DNA of 18,968 bases, from NCBI GenBank assembly GCA_009773995.1, contig VSMY01000048.1, positions 1 to 18,968 of the forward strand. The letters are read 5' to 3'. Positions 13,068-18,968 of the stretch are shown here, in pieces; position 1 is the first letter of the stretch, and every line of letters starts with the position of its first letter. A model generated the notes under the pieces. That model worked only from the letters and a program-made list of their open reading frames with translations, made no database searches and was not told where the DNA came from. A program made the position numbers and the translations under genes. The stretch is from Oscillibacter sp. (lineage in GTDB: Bacteria; Bacillota; Clostridia; Oscillospirales; Oscillospiraceae).

Positions 13068-14507
13068 TTACTCCAGATCCTCGCCGTTGCTTGCGATGAC
13101 TTTCTTGTACCAGTAGAAGCTCTTTTTCCGGCGGCGTTCTTTGGAACCATTCCCTTTGTCGTCCATGTCCACGTAGATTACGCCGTACCGTTTGCTCATC
13201 TCCCCGGTGGAGGACGCCACCAGATCAATGGGTCCCCACATCGTATAACCCAGCAGCTCCACGCCGTCGATGCAGACGGCCTTTTTCATTTCCTCGATGT
13301 GCCGCCGCATGTAGTCGATGCGGTAATCGTCCCGGATGGTCCCGTCGGCCTCCAGCGTATCCTTTGCTCCCATGCCGTTTTCCACGATGAAGAGGGGCTT
13401 CTGGTAGCGGTCATAGAGGTTGTTCAGCGTGATCCGCAGACCCACTGGGTCGATCTGCCAGCCCCAGTCCGTCGCCTGGAGGTGAGGATTCCGCAGGGTG
13501 ACGACGGCGTTTCCGGCAATCTGCGCGCCGCAGGCCTCGGGGTTTTCGGCGGTGCAGCGGCTGGAGTAGTAGCTGAAGCTGACGAAGTCCACCTCGCCCT
13601 CCTTCAAAACCTCCGCGTCGGAGGGGTCCATCTCCGGCGTCATGCCTTTGCGCTCCATTTCCAGAAGCGCGTACCGGGGGTAGGCGCCCCGGGCCTGAAC
13701 GTCGATGAAGAAGTAGTTTACATGGTCCTTTTGCTGGGCCGTCAGCACGTCCATGGGGTTACAGGACCAGGGGTAGAAGCTGCCGCCGGCCAGCATACAG
13801 CCCACCTTGTTCTCAGGGTCAATCTCGTGGGCCAGCTTCACCGCCAGGGCGCTGGCAACCAGCTCGTGGTGGGCCGCCTGATAGAGCACCTTCTCCCGGT
13901 TCTCTCCCGGCTGGAAGCAGATGCCAGCGCCGCCGTAGGGCAGGTGCATCAGCATATTGATCTCGTTGAAGGTCAGCCAGTAGCGTACCTTGCCCTTGAA
14001 GCGCCGGAACACAGCCTCGCAGTAGCGGAGGAAGGCGTCGATGTTCTTCCGGCTACGCCAGCCGCCGTGGGCGTCCACCAGGGCCAGGGGCTGGTCGAAG
14101 TGGCAGAGGGTCACCAAAGGCTCAATGCCATAGCCCAGACAGGCGTCGATCAGCTCCTCATAGAACCGCAGGCCCTCCTCGTTGGGCTCCGTCTCGAAGC
14201 CCGTGGGGAAAACGCGGCACCAGGCGATGGAGAAGCGGTAGCACTTGAAGCCCAGTTCGTGGAACAGCGCCAGGTCTTCCCGCCAGTGGCGGTACATGTC
14301 GATGGCCTCATGGCCGGGGAAGTAGGAATCCTCCGGCAGAGTCCGCCAGTCCTTCTCGCCCTTCATAACGGCCATCCGGTCCGGCCCCCAGGGAATCGTA
14401 TCCACCACGCCGGGGCCCTTGCCGCCCTCGTTGTATCCGCCCTCGCACTGGTTGGCGGCGGTGGCTCCGCCCCAGAGGAAATTCTCGGGAAATCCGTTCA
14501 GCTTCAT
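13068..14507 (-). CDS. bglA: 6-phospho-beta-glucosidase (GH1)
   Basis: The 479-residue protein is a full-length family 1 glycoside hydrolase. The opening FPENFLWGGATAANQCEG is the family N-terminal signature. The acid/base Glu182 lies in WLTFNEIN and the nucleophile Glu in IVENGMG. The C-terminal loop SSTGEMSKRYG has the Ser, Lys and Tyr that bind the 6-phosphate, so it should act on phosphorylated rather than free glucosides. It cleaves cytoplasmic beta-glucoside 6-phosphate to glucose 6-phosphate and aglycone. The start has GAGGAGGG about 8 nt upstream and lies 13 nt after the PTS stop, so the two genes are one operon. Confidence 0.95.
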   Translation of the reverse strand: MKLNGFPENFLWGGATAANQCEGGYNEGGKGPGVVDTIPWGPDRMAVMKGEKDWRTLPEDSYFPGHEAIDMYRHWREDLALFHELGFKCYRFSIAWCRVFPTGFETEPNEEGLRFYEELIDACLGYGIEPLVTLCHFDQPLALVDAHGGWRSRKNIDAFLRYCEAVFRRFKGKVRYWLTFNEINMLMHLPYGGAGICFQPGENREKVLYQAAHHELVASALAVKLAHEIDPENKVGCMLAGGSFYPWSCNPMDVLTAQQKDHVNYFFIDVQARGAYPRYALLEMERKGMTPEMDPSDAEVLKEGEVDFVSFSYYSSRCTAENPEACGAQIAGNAVVTLRNPHLQATDWGWQIDPVGLRITLNNLYDRYQKPLFIVENGMGAKDTLEADGTIRDDYRIDYMRRHIEEMKKAVCIDGVELLGYTMWGPIDLVASSTGEMSKRYGVIYVDMDDKGNGSKERRRKKSFYWYKKVIASNGEDLE

Positions 14508-14520
14508 GGTTATACCCTCC

Positions 14521-16389
14521 TCAGTTTTCCACATGGATGATCTCCGCGCCGGTCTTCACCTCTCCGGCCGGGGCGCAGGTGACTTTGCCGTATTCGTCCG
14601 CGTTGGTCAGCATGACGACCACCACGTCCGGGTGCCCCGCCGCGGCGATGGCCTTCCGGTCAAAGGTCAGCAGGAGCTGCCCGGCCTGTACCGTGTCTCC
14701 TTCCTTGACCTTGGGTGTGAAGCCCGTTCCGTTCATTTCTACGGTGTCTACGCCCACGTGAATTAGGAGCTCCAGGCCGTCCCGGCTGGCAAGCCCGATG
14801 GCGTGGCCGGTGTCGGCCACCTGGGTGACCGTGCCGGAGAAGGGGGCGACCACCTCGCCGTTGACCGGCTGGATGCCCAGACCCTGGCCCAGCACACCGG
14901 CGGAAAAGGTCTCGTCGGGGATTTCCTCCATAGGGACCACCGTGCCCTCCACAGGGGCGGCAACCGTATTTGCGGGGACCTCAAAAGCGGGGGCCGCTTT
15001 GGATTCCTCTTTAGTGGCCGTTTCCGCTTTCTCAAACTTCAGGGACAGCAGGAAGGTCACGACAGCCGTCGCCGCGGCGGAAATCAGCAGGGCGATGATG
15101 ATGTTGTAGAAATAGGTCATGGTATCGTCCCCGATGTAGAGCAGTACCGCAGGGATGCCGGAAGAGCCGGTAGCGAAGCGGTGGGTGTGGGTGATGCCGG
15201 CATAGAGGCCGCCCAGGCCGCCGCCAATCATAGCCCCCGCCAGGGGGTATTTCTTGGGGAGGTTCAGGCCGTACAGCACGGGCTCCGTAATGCCCATGAG
15301 GGCGGTGACGCCGGAGGAATAGCCGGTCTGCTTCGTCTTGGAGTCCCGGGTCCGAACGGCCACCACCAGCGCCGCCACACCCTGGGCGATGTTGGAGCAG
15401 ACACAGCCGGGCCCGAAGATGCTGTCATAGCCCAGGCTCGCCATCTGCATGGAGCCCAGGGGCGCTACGCCGTGGTGCAGGCCGAACATGACCATGACGG
15501 GCAGCAGTCCGCCGATGAGCACCGCCGGGGCCCAGCTGGCGTTGGTGGAGAGCCAGTCGAAGACCACGCCCAGTCCCTCGCCCACATAGGAACCGATGGG
15601 ACCCAGCACAGAGAGGGACAGCGTGCCCATAATCAGGAAGGTGAACATGGGGACGAAGACCAGGTTGACGCTCTTGGGAATTGCCCGGTCCAACCATTTT
15701 TCCACCACCGCCTGGACCAGAATCACCAGGATGATGGGGATAACGGAGGAGGTGTAGCTCACCAGCCGGAAGGGGATCACGCCGAAGAAGTTCACGGGGT
15801 CTCCCGCCGCCACCAGCGCGCCCCAGCTGCTGTGGAGCATGATGGCCGCCGTGCCCATGGCCAGGATGACGTTGCACTTCATCTTTTTCGCCGTGGTGTA
15901 GGCCAGCAGCATGGGCAGGAAGGCGAAGGTGCCGTCGGCAAAGAAGTTCAGGATGTAATAGGTCTGGGACTGATTGTCCACCAGATGGAAGGTCACCAGG
16001 AGAGCCAGGAGGGCCTTCACCATGCCCGCGCCGGAGAGGGCCGGGATGATGGGCTGGAAAACGCTGGAGATGAAGTCGATGAGGGTGTTCAGGGAGAACT
16101 TCCGCATCTCCGCAGACGCGTCCGCCGCACCGCCCTTGTTGGGGAGGAGCTTCTCCACCTCCTCGAAGACGTCCTTCACGTGGAGGCCGATAACCACCTG
16201 GAGCATTCCGCCGCTCTCCACCACCTGGGCCACGCCGTCCAGGGCATTCAGCGCGGCTTTGTCCGCCTTGCCGTAGTCCGCCAAGTTGAAGCGGAGGCGG
16301 GTCTGACAGTGCCGGGCGGCGGTGATGTTTGACCGGCCGCCTACGCCCTTTACCACATCGGCCGCCAGCTGCTCATACTGCTTGCTCAT
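14521..16389 (-). CDS. bglP: Beta-glucoside PTS transporter, EIIBCA
   Basis: The 622-residue protein carries all three PTS domains in the order B-C-A. EIIB occupies about 1-85, with the phosphorylated Cys28 in ARHCQTRLRF. EIIC, about 105-460, is the membrane channel, with about ten hydrophobic segments and the sugar-binding motif GITEPVLYGLNLP. EIIA, about 480-622, has the glucose-type fold with FSGTVTQVADTGHAIGLAS and the active His in LLIHVGVDTVEMNGTGF. It imports and phosphorylates a beta-glucoside (arbutin, salicin or cellobiose type), feeding the GH1 enzyme encoded next. The start MSKQYEQLAADVV is the family start, with AAAGGA upstream; a TTG seven codons earlier is less likely. No BglG antiterminator is adjacent; an RpiR regulator takes that place. 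Confidence 0.95.
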   Translation of the reverse strand: MSKQYEQLAADVVKGVGGRSNITAARHCQTRLRFNLADYGKADKAALNALDGVAQVVESGGMLQVVIGLHVKDVFEEVEKLLPNKGGAADASAEMRKFSLNTLIDFISSVFQPIIPALSGAGMVKALLALLVTFHLVDNQSQTYYILNFFADGTFAFLPMLLAYTTAKKMKCNVILAMGTAAIMLHSSWGALVAAGDPVNFFGVIPFRLVSYTSSVIPIILVILVQAVVEKWLDRAIPKSVNLVFVPMFTFLIMGTLSLSVLGPIGSYVGEGLGVVFDWLSTNASWAPAVLIGGLLPVMVMFGLHHGVAPLGSMQMASLGYDSIFGPGCVCSNIAQGVAALVVAVRTRDSKTKQTGYSSGVTALMGITEPVLYGLNLPKKYPLAGAMIGGGLGGLYAGITHTHRFATGSSGIPAVLLYIGDDTMTYFYNIIIALLISAAATAVVTFLLSLKFEKAETATKEESKAAPAFEVPANTVAAPVEGTVVPMEEIPDETFSAGVLGQGLGIQPVNGEVVAPFSGTVTQVADTGHAIGLASRDGLELLIHVGVDTVEMNGTGFTPKVKEGDTVQAGQLLLTFDRKAIAAAGHPDVVVVMLTNADEYGKVTCAPAGEVKTGAEIIHVEN

Positions 16390-16462
16390 AACTTGCGCAC
16401 ATCCTTTCAAGTCTCAAAAGTTGTTCTTTTGGGGGAAATGCGTGGTTTTGCTTGATGTATTT

Positions 16463-16492
16463 ATGATAGCAGAGCAGTATGGGCGGGTGCAA
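16463..16492 (-). promoter_or_regulatory. Promoter of the PTS-GH1 operon
   Basis: TTGCAC (-35, 16487-16492) and TATCAT (-10, 16463-16468) lie on the minus strand with an 18-bp spacer. The leader to the PTS start codon is about 65 nt and contains a small hairpin (CAAAAG/CTTTTG). Four GTTTC boxes lie just upstream of the -35. Confidence 0.65.
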
Positions 16493-16500
16493 TGCCGCTT

Positions 16501-16557
16501 GTTTCGTCTTGTTTCGCCTGGGGGCGTTATCTTGCGGGATTCTGTTTCACTTTGTTT
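16501..16557. promoter_or_regulatory. Four GTTTC boxes in two pairs, candidate RpiR binding sites
   Basis: GTTTC begins at 16501, 16511, 16543 and 16553. Within each pair the spacing is 10 bp (one helical turn), and the pairs are 42 bp apart (four turns), so all four face one side of the helix. The last pair overlaps the end of the RpiR gene. Their position just upstream of the -35 suits an activator or a looping repressor. Confidence 0.55.
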
Positions 16558-17461
16558 CGCCGGAATCCATGCCGTCCTCCCGCAGCTCGGAAACGTCGGA
16601 AAACCGCTGGTACTCCAGAAGCCGCCCGTTGTCCACCTTCGTCTGGAAGTTTTCCTGGAAGTTCCGGGCGAAGTAGACGGAGAACAGCACGTTCAGAATG
16701 TAGAGGATGGAGGTTTCCGTGGCAAAGGTGGAGATTTTGCTGAAGAGCTTTTCCTGGGAGGAGATGGACAGCGTGTATAGGGCGTGTTTGCGCAGGAAGT
16801 TGGTGCCGCAGCTGGTGATGGCCACCACCGGGACCCGGTTTGGCTCCAGAAAACGGAGGACCGTCAGCGGGTCCCGGGCCGGGGAGTTTCCGGAGTAGGA
16901 GATGACGATGGCGCAGTCCTTTTCCCGGAGGGTGGAGGCCAGAAGGCTGTTGTCCCCCAGGGCTGGGATTTCCACCATCCTTCCCACCGTCAGCATCCGG
17001 CGGCGGAACAGCTCTCCCAAAAGGCTGTTGGGGCTCATGCCGAAGAGGGCGATCCGGTCCGACTTCTCCAGCAGGTCCACGATTTTCTCCACGGTCCAGG
17101 GCTTCGTCAGGTCCGCCGTGTCCATCAGGCTCTCCATTTGCAGGCTGCACATGAGGCTGATGATATCCTTGGTGGAGCTGTCTTTAGAGAACGGAATGTT
17201 GGGGTCCACATCGGAATAATGAGTTTCCTGGTAATGCTGCTCGCTGGCAAAGGCCTTGGCAAATTCCCGCCAGCCGGAGAAGCCTAGGCCCTTGGCAAAG
17301 CGAACCAGCGCCGCCTTGGAGGTATAGGTTTCCTCCGCGATCTGCTGAGTGGTGAACTCGCAGAGGCGGCTCTTCTTTTCCAGGACAAACTCACCTATGG
17401 TCCGTTTGGAATCCCCGCCGCCGGCGATGGTCAGTTCTTCTACTCTCTGTGCCAATGTCAT
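16547..17461 (-). CDS. RpiR/MurR-family regulator (HTH + SIS)
   Basis: The 304-residue protein has an N-terminal HTH_6 domain at about 1-80 (IGEFVLEKKSRLCEFTTQQI, AEETYTSKAALVRFAKGLGF, SGWREFAKAF). A SIS phosphosugar-binding domain follows at about 115-250, with RIALFGMSPNSLLGELFRRR, CAIVISYSGNSPARDPLTVL and PVVAITSCGTNFLRKHA. RpiR proteins sense sugar phosphates and control nearby sugar operons. It lies directly upstream of the PTS-GH1 genes on the same strand, so it should control beta-glucoside uptake. The ATG at 17459-17461 has GGGAGGG upstream and matches the family start; open codons before it lie inside the promoter leader. Confidence 0.93.
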   Translation of the reverse strand: MTLAQRVEELTIAGGGDSKRTIGEFVLEKKSRLCEFTTQQIAEETYTSKAALVRFAKGLGFSGWREFAKAFASEQHYQETHYSDVDPNIPFSKDSSTKDIISLMCSLQMESLMDTADLTKPWTVEKIVDLLEKSDRIALFGMSPNSLLGELFRRRMLTVGRMVEIPALGDNSLLASTLREKDCAIVISYSGNSPARDPLTVLRFLEPNRVPVVAITSCGTNFLRKHALYTLSISSQEKLFSKISTFATETSILYILNVLFSVYFARNFQENFQTKVDNGRLLEYQRFSDVSELREDGMDSGETK

Positions 17462-17476
17462 AGCGGTCCCTCCCCT

Positions 17477-17493
17477 GTTTCGCAAATCTTTGC
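17477..17493. promoter_or_regulatory. Palindrome and GTTTCG box at the rpiR start point, candidate operator
   Basis: GCAAATCTTTGC (17482-17493) is an inverted repeat (GCAAA/TTTGC) covering the predicted transcription start. It is joined to a GTTTCG box (17477-17482) like those in front of the PTS promoter. This arrangement suits autoregulation by the RpiR protein. Confidence 0.45.
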
Positions 17494-17498
17494 TCCAC

Positions 17499-17527
17499 AT
17501 TGTATGGAACTTCTGTCAGGTTGTCAA
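17499..17527 (-). promoter_or_regulatory. Promoter of the rpiR-like gene
   Basis: A perfect TTGACA -35 (17522-17527) and TACAAT -10 (17499-17504) are 17 bp apart on the minus strand. The start point would be near 17492, inside the palindrome listed next. Confidence 0.8.
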
Positions 17528-17643
17528 TGCCGCTTCGGGATGCGCAGAGTATTACAGCATAATTTTTGCCGGCAGGGCAATGCTGAAAACACATGGCAGA
17601 AATTGCGCCGCTATACACAAAGAGGTCTGCAAAGACTTTTTAG
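17528..17643. other. Non-coding stretch between rpiR promoter and prophage remnant
   Basis: I see no gene, RNA or clear signal here. Composition is closer to AT-rich than in the flanking genes. It ends at the TAG that closes the prophage frame on its upstream side, so the border of the prophage remnant is probably within or close to it. Confidence 0.4.
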
Positions 17644-17862
17644 GCAAATTCCGATAGTTTATCCAGGGTCTGCCTCCAGCAGGTCCAGACCCTGGCGGAG
17701 CTGTCCGAGCCCGCCTTCCGCACCATCCTAGGTGTGAGTGTGCTGAAGGTGGTGGAGAACATCTTTGAGCACAATGGCAGCAAACTTTTCGGACAGAGCA
17801 AACAGAAACGCCCGCCGGAGAACGGCGGAGAGGAGGAGACTTATTATGACGAATCTGTATGA
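17644..17862 (+). pseudogene. 3' end of an unidentified prophage gene
   Basis: The frame is open from a TAG at 17641-17643 to a TGA at 17860-17862 and reads VCLQQVQTLAELSEPAFRTI, LGVSVLKVVENIFEHNGSKL, then a charged tail ending in ETYYDESV. It has no ATG or ribosome site and begins at the edge of the prophage debris, so it is probably a truncated 3' end. Its stop overlaps the first 17 bases of the holin gene, normal for phage gene packing. I do not recognise the family; the position before a holin suggests a late or tail-region gene. Confidence 0.5.
17663..17695. repeat. 10-bp perfect inverted repeat at the prophage border
   Basis: CCAGGGTCTG (17663-17672) and CAGACCCTGG (17686-17695) are perfect inverted copies around a 13-nt loop. 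No T-tract follows. It lies at the start of the prophage frame and may mark a junction, or may just be a hairpin within coding sequence. Confidence 0.45.
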
Positions 17863-18202
17863 AATCATCGGCAATCTGCTGGCGGCATTTACGGTAGGCC
17901 TGCTGGCCTGCTTAGCCCCGAAGGCTAGAGCGTGGTTTCTGGCGAACACCGACGCCGCCACCTAGCAGCGCCTCCGGCTCCTGGTCCAGTCCTTCGCCAG
18001 AGCGGCGGAGCAGCTGTATCACGACCAGGACCCTAGCGGCGACAAGCGCCGGCAGTTTGTCCAGAAACAGTTCTGGGCCATGGGCGTGGCCGTTACTGAG
18101 GCGGTCATCAACATGATCGGGGGCGCCGTCTGGGAGATCAACACGGAGAATCGAAAGGCCCTGGTCCAGACTAAGGAGATCGTCTCTGGGGGCGAAGAAT
18201 GA
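17846..18202 (+). pseudogene. LLH-family phage holin interrupted by an in-frame amber codon
   Basis: The ATG at 17846 has a strong AGGAGG site 9 nt upstream. Residues 1-39 give one membrane span (LLAAFTVGLLACLAP) and end at TAG 17963-17965. Reading through the TAG in the same frame gives QRLRLLVQSFARAAEQLYHD, then KRRQFVQKQFWAMGVAVTEA and NMIGGAVWEINTENRKAL, to TGA 18200-18202. That is the expected C-terminal half of LLH-type holins (about 118 residues in all). The TAG is followed by CAG. A single CAG-to-TAG change is the simplest cause. Holins open the membrane so the endolysin can reach the wall. The stop overlaps the endolysin ATG (ATGA). Without read-through only a 39-residue membrane peptide is made. 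Confidence 0.8.
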
Positions 18203-18864
18203 CGGCGGAAAAAATCCTGGACATCGCCCGGCGGGAGCTGGGCAATACGGAGAAGCCCGCCGGGAGCAACCGGACCAAGTACGGCAAGTGGTTCGGCCTG
18301 GACGGTTACGCCTGGTGCATGATGTTCGTCATGTGGGTCTTCGCCCAGGCCGGGGCCCTCGGACTTCTGCTGAAGCGGACGGCCTCCTGCGGGGACCTGA
18401 TGCGCTCGGCGAAGTCGGCAGGTTGTTGGGTGACGAAGGACTACCGTCCCGGCGACGTGGTGATCTACGTCTTCCCCGGTGGGGCCGCCATGAACCACAC
18501 GGGGAATATCGAAAGCGTGACGGCCTCTGGAGTGGTGGCCATTGAGGGCAATACCTCCCAAGCCGGAAGCCAGTCCAACGGCGGGCAGGTCTGTCGGAAG
18601 GGCAGGAAGTATAACGTAATCGTGGGCGCGGTACGTCCGAGGTTTGAGGAGGACGACATGAACATCGGCAAGGTGACCGATGCCGACCTGGTGAAGCTGG
18701 CGGGGCGGAAGCAGGCGGCCCTGGCGAAGCAGCCGGTGAGCGCCAAACTGGCGCCGGAGCTGCAGGAGGCCAAGGCCCGGGGCATTACCGACAGCAGCAG
18801 TCCCGTCGCATTCTGCACCAGGGCCCAGGCTGCGGTGATGGCGCTGAGAGCGTCGAAAGGATAA
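18199..18864 (+). CDS. CHAP-domain endolysin
   Basis: The 221-residue protein has an N-terminal CHAP-type amidase/peptidase domain at about 1-150. The catalytic Cys40 is in GYAWCMMFVMW, the His100 in AAMNHTGNIESV, and the third polar residue in AIEGNTS (116-120). It would cut peptidoglycan cross-links or the amide bond at the stem peptide. The C-terminal part (about 155-221) is helical and ends in GITDSSSPVAFCTRAQAAVM, a short motif common in Firmicutes prophage lysins and likely involved in wall binding. There is no signal peptide, in keeping with holin-dependent release. The gene is intact and coupled (ATGA) to the broken holin gene. The terminator starts at its stop codon. Confidence 0.9.
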   Translation: MTAEKILDIARRELGNTEKPAGSNRTKYGKWFGLDGYAWCMMFVMWVFAQAGALGLLLKRTASCGDLMRSAKSAGCWVTKDYRPGDVVIYVFPGGAAMNHTGNIESVTASGVVAIEGNTSQAGSQSNGGQVCRKGRKYNVIVGAVRPRFEEDDMNIGKVTDADLVKLAGRKQAALAKQPVSAKLAPELQEAKARGITDSSSPVAFCTRAQAAVMALRASKG

Positions 18865-18892
18865 GGAAGGAGGGGTATCTCCCCTCCTTCCT
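18864..18892 (+). terminator. Terminator after the endolysin gene
   Basis: AGGAAGGAGGGG (18864-18875) and CCCCTCCTTCCT (18881-18892) form a perfect 12-bp stem with a 5-nt loop directly at the endolysin TAA. The following sequence is only moderately T-rich (CTCTCATTGT). Confidence 0.75.
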
Positions 18893-18908
18893 CTCATTGT
18901 AAACAGAA

Positions 18909-18931
18909 AACCACCGGCTAAGCCGGTGGTT
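18909..18931. repeat. Perfect hairpin at the right edge, possible IS200/IS605 end
   Basis: AACCACCGGCT (18909-18919) and AGCCGGTGGTT (18921-18931) are perfect inverted copies around one base, so the RNA or single-strand hairpin would have a very tight loop. It is followed by AAAAAGCTTTAGC. Such subterminal hairpins are typical of IS200/IS605-type elements. An ATG at 18948-18950 follows but the window ends after seven codons, so no transposase can be confirmed. Confidence 0.4.
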
Positions 18932-18968
18932 CCAAAAAGCTTTAGCTATGCCAAGAAAAAATATCCTC

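Noticed and set aside
13299..14540. A 413-codon plus-strand open frame opposite the GH1 gene
   Set aside because: It is antisense to a clear GH1 enzyme with both catalytic glutamates; the translated frame is compositionally biased and has no domain.
14803..16332. A 509-codon plus-strand open frame opposite the PTS gene
   Set aside because: It is antisense to a complete EIIBCA gene, with low-complexity Gly/His/Arg-rich sequence and no ribosome site or recognisable family. It is a by-product of GC-rich codon use.
17846..18864. Phage using an alternative code in which TAG is glutamine
   Set aside because: Only one in-frame TAG is seen, and the endolysin uses the standard code and ends in TAA. 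A single nonsense mutation is simpler.
1..18968. CRISPR arrays, tRNA or rRNA genes, riboswitches
   Set aside because: No regular repeat-spacer pattern, tRNA cloverleaf or rRNA segment was seen on either strand by eye; the short repeats found are inverted or promoter-associated.

Overview
The window looks like chromosome of a GC-rich Clostridia, most likely Oscillospiraceae (Flavonifractor/Lawsonibacter/Oscillibacter-like). The grounds are strong AGGAGG ribosome sites, SLH-repeat surface proteins, lipoproteins, a Cna-B/SpaA fragment, Firmicutes-type serine-recombinase fragments and an LLH-holin/CHAP lysis pair. The genus is an inference; no rRNA or other marker gene is present.

Layout. (1) 1-1202: the 5' end of a lipoprotein gene (minus) divergent from a DeoR-family regulator (plus), separated by an AT-rich control region with two good promoters and a 9-bp inverted repeat. 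(2) About 1203-3365: a graveyard of mobile-element pieces. It holds two different C-terminal fragments of large serine recombinases, one with a pair of zinc-cluster motifs, the other spliced to a frameshifted SpaA-like domain and carrying an internal amber codon. It also holds a small doubly frameshifted gene and unidentified scraps. (3) 3362-6923 (minus): a three-gene unit with an ArsP/YraQ-like permease, a lipoprotein fusing three SLH repeats, DUF362 and a cyclophilin-like domain, and a two-domain carboxymuconolactone decarboxylase (CMD) protein. (4) 7001-12004 (minus): a MerR regulator, then an aldo/keto reductase and four consecutive genes that each contain a flavodoxin domain: one cytoplasmic, one lipoprotein, one fused to a 5'-truncated FGE-sulfatase-like domain, and one secreted with SLH repeats. 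The reductase promoter has the 19-bp -35/-10 spacing and central dyad expected of MerR-type control. (5) 12093-12983: a LysR regulator. (6) 13068-17461 (minus): an aryl-beta-glucoside module of RpiR regulator, PTS EIIBCA and GH1 6-phospho-beta-glucosidase, with four GTTTC boxes in front of the PTS promoter and a palindrome at the rpiR promoter. (7) 17644-18892 (plus): a prophage remnant with the tail of an unidentified gene, an LLH-type holin interrupted by an in-frame amber codon, and an intact CHAP endolysin with a strong terminator. The right edge carries a hairpin that may begin an IS200/IS605-type element.

The most interesting part is regions 3 and 4. Three of the four flavodoxin domains sit in or next to genes for exported or surface-anchored proteins, under a MerR-type promoter and next to an SLH-anchored DUF362/cyclophilin-like protein. 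This suggests, but does not prove, an extracytoplasmic flavin redox system fed by a cytoplasmic reductase and flavodoxin. The sugar module (region 6) is conventional: the PTS imports and phosphorylates a beta-glucoside, GH1 cleaves the 6-phosphate, and RpiR senses a phosphosugar.
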